DNA of 64,000 bases from Acanthacorydalis orientalis. Lineage: Eukaryota > Arthropoda > Insecta > Megaloptera > Corydalidae. Below the pieces are notes generated by a model. That model was not told where the DNA came from. It searched no databases and worked only from the letters and a program-made list of their open reading frames with translations. Below are positions 40,444-52,893 of the stretch, one piece after another. Both the position numbers and the translations under genes were made by a program. Where the stretch lies: the NCBI GenBank assembly GCA_034766995.1, contig CM068322.1:17585245-17649244 (forward strand), given 5' to 3'. Position 1 is the first letter of the stretch. The number at the start of each line of letters is the position of its first letter.

Positions 40444-40843
40444 AATACACACCTAATAATTGCGAATTAAAAAAAAAAAACAGTTTTTAACAATTTTTCG
40501 GACTGACAATGAGAGTAAGTCTAAAATCCAGATTAATTTTCCACTTTTCGATAGTCGCAAAAATATAATTTTTAATTCGTCAATAAACTCTTTTAAAATG
40601 TATTTACTTCGTCATAAATAGGTTAATATAGTGATTATGAACAGAAAATGCGTTCTCTCCAAAATGTTTGTTATGAATAAATTCGGTATTATTTAACAAT
40701 CTTGTAATTTTTAGGTAAATGAAAACATATTTTGTGTTCGATATTAGTTTATCTAATTATTTAATTAAGGTTTGTTATAAATCCCTTTTTAAATTATTTT
40801 TTATCTTAAATCAAGAGATGTATATAATTTAAATTATTACGAC

Positions 40844-40909
<66 letters not shown>

Positions 40910-41681
40910 ATAAACAATAAAATTACATATTCGATAAATATTAGATATATATTTAAATATAAATGATTTATATGAAACTGTTCTCTTAGATATTAAATAT
41001 CTAGTATCTACGTCATATTGTTCTACTATAAACAATTGAAAAAGTATATAAATTGTATTTTTATAACAAATATTGAAAAAACTTACAAATAACGGATACA
41101 AAAACATCGGATGACTATTTACCTTAAAGCGTTTACATATTTTCTAGTTCACGTTCTAGTTTAATGAAACTAGAAGTGATATAAATAATATTTACCTTTA
41201 AGCTAAACTATAAATTTGGTGAAAAAGTTTAAAGGGAAAAGCATTTTAATTTTGTCATATGAGTTATATATATATATACATGTAAATATACACAAACATA
41301 CATATACATGTATATATATATATATATGTGTATAAAAAAAATGATGAATAGAGAATCTTATGAAAGTAGGTATTAAAATAGACAAAGAATTAATCTCTTC
41401 TTTGATTAAGAGCGAGATAAAAAATTAGCAAATACAAATGAATAAATAATATAAAGGTTTTCAGTCCCTTTATTTAAAAAATGTATGTGTATTTATTAGT
41501 TGTGTAAAAAACAAAATTCATCTTTTGTGTTTAAAAAAAAAATATTTTATACAATGCTATTTGTGTTAATATAAATACATTTAATGTTGCAATTAATCAT
41601 TATTTATTATATTAAATATAATTTAAGTACTGCCATTTAATTGTTTAGAAAGGAACTAAGCATTTATTACATGTTTTTAAC

Positions 41682-41726
<45 letters not shown>

Positions 41727-43109
41727 CATATAAGTGAAGTGTCATTATTAAATTTTTAGTATAGATAAAAAAAGTTTTAGATAGAAAAAAGTTTGTTTAT
41801 AGATATAAAAAAGTTTTCAATGTTGAATCAAATATAATTCTTTTATGGTATTAGGTTGGTAGAAGAATAATTGGTGTTTATGACCTTCAAATTTATGTAC
41901 ATTTTTTAATTTAAGTGATTTTAAGTTATTGAGAACTGTTGGACCTCGAATGCCTAACTTTTGTGATAGCTCTCAAATTGTTGTGCGTGGTTCTGATTAA
42001 CTAACGCCTTCAGTTGGTCCTTATGAACTGAAAAATGACGCCCATGACCTTCTTCATCTTGAAGGCTCTCGTCTCTTGCACAAAATTTTTGGAACCTCCA
42101 TTGAACACTACATTCCTTAACAGTAGCCACACCAAAAGTATTGTTTAATTTACGAGCAGTTTCTGTTGCTTTACCACCCGTTTTGAATTCATAGGAAAAT
42201 AATCTTATTTACTTTTTTTAATTCGATAACCCAGTTTGAAGAAAAATTAATAATAAAAGCAAAGTCGATGTTACTTAAATACAGACCGAAAAATTCACTT
42301 TAAAATGATATTAACATGACTACGATGAAATGAAACTTTTATTGAAAAAAATTAACGTTACAATTCAACAAACAGAAACTATAAATATTTTCTTACCTAC
42401 CTAATATTTATTGTATTGTATCTGATCAACTTTACGTAATTTGATTAACTTAACTTAAACGTTTTAAAAAAATGTTTTTAAAATGTTTATTTATTGTGTG
42501 ATTTATTTTTTTACCATTGGTATGTATTTCATCTTTTTCAAGAGATAGTCATTTTTATAAAATTTAAGGTCAGAAAAGAATAAATATTATTTTAGATTAT
42601 TAATTCTTGTAATTTTTACGTTTTTTACATTTATATATTAAAATCAGCTGTTCATATAGCCATATAAAAATTAATAATTCATACATAAATGCGATTATCT
42701 GAAAATAAACAAAAGTTAATAATATATTAAATATAAAGAAAAGTGTTATGACTGACAGATGCTGTGAATACAAGTTATAAATTTTAACTGGTTTTACATT
42801 TAATTAACAATGTCCTCATAATGGTAAATTTAATTTTATTTTTTATGAAGCTGTTATTTATATATAATTACACGATCATATGTGCATATGTACGACTATT
42901 TATGACTATTCATTTGAGATTGAGTGCATGTTAGACACAAATAATTGTTAAGAAATCTAATTATATATTTTTTATGAAATAAAATATTTGTATATTTTAT
43001 AAAATCTTTTTTACATTTCGTAGGAAAAACTTAAGCAATGTTCTTTAAAAATTATGCTCGTTTTAAGAACATTTTATTTCAATAATTTATTTCTCTCTCT
43101 TTCTCTTTC

Positions 43110-43166
<57 letters not shown>

Positions 43167-43884
43167 GTATATGTTTGTGCGTAAGCATAAAAACCTTTAA
43201 TGCGTATTTAAATATTCAGAGTGTTATGTATTTTTCATGACATGAAAATAGCAAATATTTGTTGTTCATTAATTTGAAAACTTTCTTCTAACAGACATAG
43301 GATACGGTTGCTTTACTCTAAATTTGATTTGAGGTCAACTAATTATGTAGGACAATATTTATACAAATTAAGTGAATATTTTCATGTGTCATTGTCTAAT
43401 ACTGATTTATTTATTCATCTAATAATATTGAAATTGTCTAACACAAATATAAATACCAGTATTATTTTTCGTCAAATATGAATATTTATTTCTTTATGTA
43501 TTTTTTGTTTTACCCTCTTTTCTACATGTAATAATTTTATCTATAGGCACATATACATACATATATGTATATATATATGTATACATAATGCACTTCACTA
43601 ATTCTATTTTTATTACAGTTTCATTACCTATGTTATTTTTATTTCTATCCGTACTATTCTCCTTTTATTTTATTTTCCTATTCTTAACATATATCATCCT
43701 ATCATTACGAAGTTGATAGAAGTCTATATTAATTTACTACCTCATTTAGAACCCACACATTTCTCCATTGGTAAGGTCAAATAGAATACATTGATTTAAT
43801 ACTTTCAATTTAAACAGAATTAAGTCTTTAAGCATTTTCAAATTTATATAAATAAAAAATACTTGTATCGCATTTTTCAAATAG

Positions 43885-43922
<38 letters not shown>

Positions 43923-45403
43923 ACTTATTATGCAGATTTTAATTTAGTTACTGAAATTATTTATAAGTGATCATCGAAAATGTCACTGAAATGATGACTT
44001 TATTTTTAAGTGCAATTTATTTAAAAAAAGTATGTTATTTTTTCTCTAAGTGATGTTTTAAAAATACAAACATCTAAACATTAGTGGATTGATCAAAAGT
44101 ACTCATTTATTTTTAATTACAAATTAAAGGAATTGATCTAAATTTTTTCATATTAAATACTAATTAATTCCACAGTATTAATAAAATAGATAGTTTATTA
44201 AAACATAAAATTTATATTAAAATGTGTACATATTTATATGATTTTTATTGGAATAACTTTATTCATTGATATTTAAAAGTAATAATTTTTGTCATAAACA
44301 TATACTAAGTCGCGGATCGGTAATAATTTACATACAATGTTAATTATTGAGCGATTAATATTATTTTAGCAATAAAATCAATATCTGTACTACTTCTCAT
44401 AATGATGAAAGCAACAAGCAATAAACAATGTCAATTGGGTCATTAATAGAACGGTAAAATGAACCTGAAGAGAAGTGTTCAATTATATTACATCCTCTTT
44501 ATAGTTTGTACAGTTAATACTATTTATATTGAAATGCATTTATTTGTATGCACTCACGTTTTACAGACACCGTGAAATTTATAAAGAAATCTTGCATTTA
44601 ACCTTATTTAAGCAATATATTTTCTTTAAACATTATATATATATATATATATATATAATTGTAAAAATATGTTTTTACAAATATTTAATTACTGTTACAT
44701 CTAAGATACGCATGAATATGGAATGAATATCTTAACAAGTCTTAACGGGTCAAAGTTATATTTTTCTGAAATCTTTTTCAATAGATCTTATCAGAAAAAC
44801 AAACTTTTTTGTGTGTTTGTAGTATACTGATATATATATATATATATGTATGTATCTATGTATGTATATAGATAGATAGATAGAATACTGATTGAAGTTA
44901 AAAACGAATTTGTTCTACTTTTAATGAACAAAGTGTGAAAAAATTTCACTTTTTGTATCTAGTTTGAAAAGTAACAAATTGTTTGAGGCGATTAGATTGA
45001 GTTTGTAACAAGACAGTTTGATAAATTGAAATGTAATATAAATATTCATAAAGGGAATAAAATCGAAATTAACATATTAAAAATTGTTAACGAAAACATA
45101 TGACATACTTTTTAATAAAGTAGCTCATTGTATTATTTTGAAGCACACTTCTGACGACTCAAAAATAAAAAGTTTATGAATATTACTTTCTCATAATGTA
45201 CAAATATTAATAGTGTCATTCGTGAAAATCTACACACGTGAAAATTATATAATTAAAAGAAGCATATAATTTAAAGAACATATTTATACAACTCCTGAAA
45301 ATTTGTATTATAAACATAATTTTTATAACTAGATTTTTAAGTTTTGGAACAGAATAAACGTTTTTTTAACGCGCACACACACACACACATGCACACACAC
45401 ATG

Positions 45404-45442
<39 letters not shown>

Positions 45443-45735
45443 GTATATAGTCTTGATATTTTTTATTTATTATTTTAATGTAGTTATTAAACATGTATAT
45501 TAACTTAATCTTCCTTAATTTTAATTACTTTTAATAATTTTTTAATATTTTTTTTCACTACAATAAGATAATGTTATTTAATAGTAAAAATATTAATTTT
45601 GCAGTATAATCAATAATTCAAATAATTGGCATGTTTAAAAATGTATCATGTTTAAATATCAAATGAATACTGTATTCAAAATGGTTTTATAATAGGGATA
45701 AGAAAGTGAAAAAAATAACTTGGGGAAATATTAAA

Positions 45736-45778
<43 letters not shown>

Positions 45779-45826
45779 TATTTATATAATATACATAATA
45801 TACATACATAATATAATATACATATA

Positions 45827-45877
<51 letters not shown>

Positions 45878-45984
45878 ATTGTAGGAAATTTTTAATCGCA
45901 CTTAGAGAATTAATGCATAAAATATACTCTGACATGAAAATAAATAATTATCTAATCAAAAAAAAATTAAATATTATATATAAA

Positions 45985-46025
<41 letters not shown>

Positions 46026-49000
46026 TAGGTTGGGCGAAAAATAATTGCGGTTTATGCATCCATTTATCAAGATTTTTTGATTTTCTAGCAGTTTTAAGTG
46101 GTCCAGAACTGTTGGATGACAAATACTTAACTTTTGTGCAAGTTTTCGAACTGTTGTGCATGATTCTGATTGAAGTAACGCCTTCACTTGCTCACTATGA
46201 ACTTAAAAAGGACACGGAAGAAAGCAAAAACCGCATTTATTTTCCTATTAATATAATACATACATACATATATATATATACAGTTTAAAAAAGTTTTTAC
46301 TAAATCATTTCATTTTTATTGTAAAACAAAAAAGTTTTATATTTTTTCATTAACTTAGAAATATATTCGAAAATAAATGAATTAAACAATTTTCAGTTTC
46401 GAATACAAATAAGCTAATATTTAACTGTAAAATACAAGTAAAAAATGATCAAAAAACACTATTTTAATAAGTTTTATTAACAATTTTATAATAAGTAACC
46501 GTTCTGCTTAATACAAAATTAATTTACGAATAAAATAAAAGATTTGTCTGATCGATATGGATTTTTATAAGAAATATTACATATGCACTATGCCTAAAAA
46601 AATTAATAACGACATTAACATGCAAAGCAAAACCAAAACAAAATCTTCAAAGTAAAAGAAAAACACTGATGACTGAAAAAATGCTGAAAATAATAATAAA
46701 ATGAAATAACGTTCCTTCGCAAGCTACATTATTGTTTTATTACTGAAAGTGGTAAGAAATTAATATCTGTCTGATTTATGACAAAATATTTCAATTTCTA
46801 TTTGTATATTACTTTAGTAAGATATTAGTAGACATTGAAGACAATCATGCGTCGTTTATATTTTAATGACATATATTAATATTTTTTATATAATTTTACT
46901 TATCTGTTAAGTGTGTTTCAATTGTTATCCATTGAGATATTTCTATAAATAATAGTTGTTGTAATTAATCAATACAGTAGATGAAAATTAAACTAACAAT
47001 TTTCGGGTCAAAATATTTAAATATTTATTCTTTTTTTATTAAATCATTAAATATAGAATTTAATCTCAATTAATAATTCTAGTGAATAGTACTTTTTCAG
47101 AAGTAAAATAGATATTTTTGTGGGAATAATTTATATATGCAATATATTCATTGAAATATTTAATCTATAGAATTAGTTTCTGTACATAATCAAGAAATAA
47201 ATACCACTTAAATCAACAATTATTTAACGATGACTACAAATATATACGATGATATTTAAAAATATTTGACGATGCTCTGTAATTTATTTAATCAAATGTA
47301 CATATCAGACTCTTGAAAAAACTATTACAAATATATAATAGCATATTGAATAATTTACAAGATAACCTTCATAAAATATGTGTTAATAATTGATTTTATG
47401 AATTATTTTTTTTTGCAAAAAACAATTTATTTACATTCGTTACTGAAACAACATTAATAAGTTGTAAAACATAAAACTTTGTACTGATTGAAGAATGACG
47501 TTGGATTAATAACAATTATTGTACAATTAACAACTTTGATTAGTTTTATTATAAAAAACAACCGATTTGAATTATAAATGATTCACTATTCATATATATA
47601 TATATATAATTGTTAATCTGGACATTTTACGTAGTGGAAAATTTTAATTTAAATAATAAATATTTAAACGTCAATAAAGTCATTAATAAAAGAAAACAAT
47701 TGCCGTTTCTTATTTAATTTTTATATGTTGTTATTGTTAATTCAAATTATTTAATATCAATAGTTTTTATACAATTTTTTATTGTATTTGTAAATATGAA
47801 ATATTGTTACAAATTTCTATTCTTAATTTGATTTCAATTATTTTTAGTTTAATTCTTAAGAATCAATCAAATAAAAAGTTTATGCAATGAAATTGTTATT
47901 AAAAAATATTGGAAAAGGGAATTTATTGCCATTTAAATGGTTTTGATGGTCACAGTACATACTTCCTTAACGTTTATTTCCTGTTTAAATTTGCCAAATA
48001 TTTTCATGGTCAACTAGTCTGTACAAATATCGTTTGTTCTTGTGTAACTCCTACTCTAATTACATCCACTGTCTTTTCATAAAGTATCCAAATTGCAATT
48101 ACCTTCAAATAAAGTAAATACAAATTTGCAATTGGTTTTAATATTATAGTAATCGTATTTTTAAAAATACCTTATTTGAAAATTAATACATGTAATTAAG
48201 TTATTCTGTTTTAGTAATTATATTTTAAGGTTTATTAAATAACATGACAAATATTTCCAACAAAATTATTATTTCCGGTTTTTTTATGGAAATTATATAT
48301 GCATGTTTTAATTCATAAAATTTATATAGCTAACATGTAATCAGTAAGAAGGTAGTTAATTTTTTTTTACTAAATCCTATTTTAGATCATTATTTAATAT
48401 TATTTTTATTATTTTTATTTTTCTTGTAAAACATAAAAAAATGTTATATATTTTTTAATTAAATTAGAAATTTGTTTAAAAATAAATGAATTACAGTTTT
48501 AAATTTTGAATACAAATAAGCTCATATTTTACTGTAAAATAAAAGTCAAAAACGATAAAATACTATTTTAATATAGTTCGTCAGCAACTTCATAACCAAT
48601 ACCTTCTTCGATTACTATAAAATTAATTTACGTTAAAATAAAAGATTTTTCTGATCGATATAGATTTTTTATAAGAAATATTAAAATATGACCTTTCTTT
48701 AAAAAATGAAGTAACGGGTCTAACGTGCAAGATTTTTTCTTCGAAGCGAAAGAAAAACACTGATCACTGAAAAAAATACTGAAAACAATAAAATTAAATA
48801 ACGTTCCTTTGTAAGCTACATTATTGATTTAATACTGAAAATAGTAAAAAATTAATAACTGTGATTTATGAGAATATATTTGCAATTATTAAACTATACA
48901 TTATATATTAGATTTTAATAACAGGTATATATAAATAATAACTATAACAGGTATAAATAAATAAATAACTTTACATAGATCAAAAGTTATTGAAAAAGTA

Positions 49001-52000
49001 AAATAAAAGTAAAATAAAATTAATATGATATAAAGCAGCGGCTTCAATAAAATTCATTAGGTTATTATATAAAATTATTTAAAGAATAAAATCCAATTTT
49101 CTTTTCTTTTACAAAGCTTTTAAATTACTTCAGTCGTGGTTATATTAATCTCTCTATGTACATAGGAGCATTTTCGCGCGATGATTTTGTTTTGTTTTCT
49201 AGTGTTTTTCCTTTTATTTTGGGGAGTGTCAGGGCCGCTTGACCCTTTCCTTGGTGCGCCACTGATATAAGGAATAGGTAATTAACAAATATTAATAGAT
49301 AATTTATTGTACATAATACACGTTTTTACACTGTTGATATCAATTATTAAAAAGTAAAATATTAATTTATTTCAGATATAAAGTAATATCTCTACAATTT
49401 AATTCGAGTTTGAAATCATTTTAAAAATATCTTTTTAGGTTTGTTTTCTTGAAATTCTTTTTAATCATGTTAAAATTATGTTTTACATAGTTTTAGCAAA
49501 ACATATTCTTATAAGTTTTGTTTACAGTTTGTAGAGAATACGTTCTTTTTTTGCTTGGATATTTTTTCTGTTATTATTTTGAAGTGTCATTTAATTCTTT
49601 TTATTTTATTATTACAAAATATCTTAAAGTAATATCAACGCCGAAATATTATTTACGAAAGTTGTAATTGTTGGTTTTTATACCTGTGATGCCGTTCTGT
49701 ATTTCTTGACAATTTTTGTTTTTGTGAATTACATGAATCTTTATCTTCCAAAACTAGTTTTACCTGTTGAAATATCCTCAGCTAGTTTTAGGTTACTACA
49801 GTTATCTTTATTTCTGTATAAGGACAGATCAAAAGTTAAAAATGGTAATTAAATACTCTTGATTTCCAAAAATCACTCTTTATAATAATAATTATTTACA
49901 ATCAGTTGGGTATAATGGATTGAATAAAGAAATCATGTTTTTCAATAATTATTTCAATATTTACTCTAATGATGATATACAAATTAATGTTTTCTTTTGT
50001 TAGATTTTATAAATTCCAATAAGTACTGGGAACGTGTGAGTGATACTTTTTAATTTATTAATATTGATTTTTGGATATAATGAAAAATAAATATAATATT
50101 GTAATATGTTCTATATACTTTTCTTATATTAGTTATATTATATTAATTATATCCATGGCTAAGACTATATGAAGTAAGGTTCATGATTTTTGATGTATTT
50201 TATTGTGTACATATGATTTTTTTATCATATATTGTTTTTTATGTCTATATTTATATTCAGATCGTACACTCGTCTGAATTTAAATACATAAACACGTACA
50301 TATCTTAAAAGATTACATAGTTTGTTATTACTTCATTGCTTTAAGCAAATATAATTAAAAGGAACATTATTTATAAAAAAATCTAACTGAATCGAATTAT
50401 ATATTATTGAATTGATGTTAATTTATAGTAATACATCTATTATAAAATTAATTTCGATTTTGTTGTTTTAAATCGATTTGATAAGTACTTGTATTGAGAT
50501 GTTAATTTTAAATGTCTTAGGTTTTAATTGAAATGTATTTTTTTTAAAAAAAAACCTGTATAGTACTGAAATAAAAACAAATAGAGAAAATCCAAAATAT
50601 ATAAACAATATTTCGCAATAATGTTTTATAGGTGCTAAATTAATAGGTTTAATGTGTTATTTTGAAAATTGAAGTTTAATTTCAAAATGTATGTGCCACA
50701 TACACTAACGCACACACACACACACATACATACATATATATATATATACATCTGTGTATTATGTGTGTACATATAATTAATATTTCACTATACACGTGTT
50801 AAGATTTCAAACTCGTTGTCAATTCGATGTCATCTATTTCATAAACTGTGGAATACAAAAAAAGTTTTATTTAGATAATATGGTTTTTTAAACATTGTTT
50901 CATTGTACTGAAGTAAAAATTAAGTGTTAAGTATATATAACTTTCCTGCGTCATAAAACAAATTATATGAATTATTCAAATATATAAATGTTAATTAAGG
51001 TTGTACATTGAAGTTAGTTAAAGTGAGTGGTTTTGTCGAAACCTTAAACATAGGAGACAAAAAAAACTGGCAAAAAAAACGTCTCTATTGAGCAAACACA
51101 GATAATTTTTATTGTTCTTACTTACTAAATATTAAACTTAATTTATGTTTTCATGTTCTTGTTATTTCAAATATGTGTCCAGTTTTATTATTAAGTAATG
51201 ATAATAAAATATTTTATTCGTATTCAAATATGTAATTTTATTAAAAAGGTGTAGTTGTAGTTACTGGAAGAATTTAGTCAAAAGTTTGTATTAAATAATT
51301 TCATGTTTACAATCTTTGAATATTTGAAGTATTTTAGATTTATAAATAAATATAATCGTTATATACTTTAGTAATAATATAAATCAGGTTAAAAAAGTGA
51401 AGAATAAAACTAAAGACTTTTTAATCATTGTATTAAACAAAAAATGAAGATTTTCAAGTTCAATTAGTGTCGTTAAAATTTGATTTAGTTGATCAATTAT
51501 TAATGATTTTTATATAAATATCCGATGTATAACTAGATAAAAATCCATAAATAAAAGTTTGATGATAGAAGAGTATTAATAAAATAATGAAATAAATGGT
51601 GCCTATTGACAATAAAAGAAAATAGAAGTAGACAGTAAATATTCTAACAAATTAATTTTTCACTTATCTGAAAACCAAATAAATATTTTTGTTTAAATAC
51701 GATCAATAATTGATTATTTATTATTATTTTTATGTGTATTTCTACAATAATTATCATTCGCAGTAATTTAGCACCATGAGTATAAAAGGCGGATGGATGA
51801 CTGATAGACATTACTTTTGAAATATGGATAGTCAATAATCAGTAATCAATTATTGAATAATTTTGACTTGAAAATATTTTATGATTTATGGAGGAATGAA
51901 AAAATAATATATAAAAAGGAATAGTCACTTTAGCAAAAAACTGTATTGTGATAAATGAAAGAATTTATAAAAATAAAAGGACCTTTGAAACACAAACTAC

Positions 52001-52034
52001 TACTAATTGTTCTTTCATCAAAATACTGAATATG

Positions 52035-52070
<36 letters not shown>

Positions 52071-52862
52071 TCATTTTCAATGTATTAAAATAATAATTAT
52101 TTATTAAATATTTTGGGAAAAGAAACGTTTGAAAAAAAAATATTTTTTTTATCTTTTATTAAATATGATCGTTCGTCACAGATTCTAATTTAAGTATTAC
52201 ATTAAGTTTTCATTCATTGAAACTATAAATTTTATTATATTTGATATTTATGATTTTTACAATAAGAAACTCACTTTTATACACTCTTTACAATAAGAAA
52301 CTACTTTAACTCACTTTAATATTTATTTTATTAATTATTTTTTATAAATTTTTATGATACGTTTTCAAATCTATTAACTTACTTTATATATTTTTTTTGA
52401 ATAGTATTAAGTAATCCTTTTTTAAAACTAGTTCTTTAATATAAATTACTCAGAAAAAATATGAATATAATACAATATTTGATAATATCTGACACCAAAT
52501 CTTGTTTCAGGGACAAACATCTTCCTTAAATTTATTCAAACACATGTTCATTGTTTGATATTTAATTTATATGTCACTTATTAGAATCTAATAGCATTTT
52601 TTCCTATAAGATGATATCAAACAGTGACTATCAGTTTTTGTAAGCTATAATCCTATTTCAATTATATATGTTGAAAAAATAGTTGACTTCAAAAGAACAA
52701 ACACAAGTAATTGTCTATATGTATACTAAGTTTTTTATATTTATTTTTGTTTTGATAAAGAACCGGATTTAAAATTTTAATGAACTTTATTTTTAATAGT
52801 CGTCTAGAAATAAAAAAAAACATTTAAAGTAAGAATATTTATTTAAAAATACATATCACAAG

Positions 52863-52893
<31 letters not shown>

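Larger units (their letters stand above)
42407..46024. other. Gene B intron 1, AT-rich part with microsatellites
   Basis: No exon-like sequence. It holds TA tracts at about 43098-43180 and 43884-43921, a CA/TA tract at 45371-45450 and a TA tract at 45738-45870. Confidence 0.5.
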
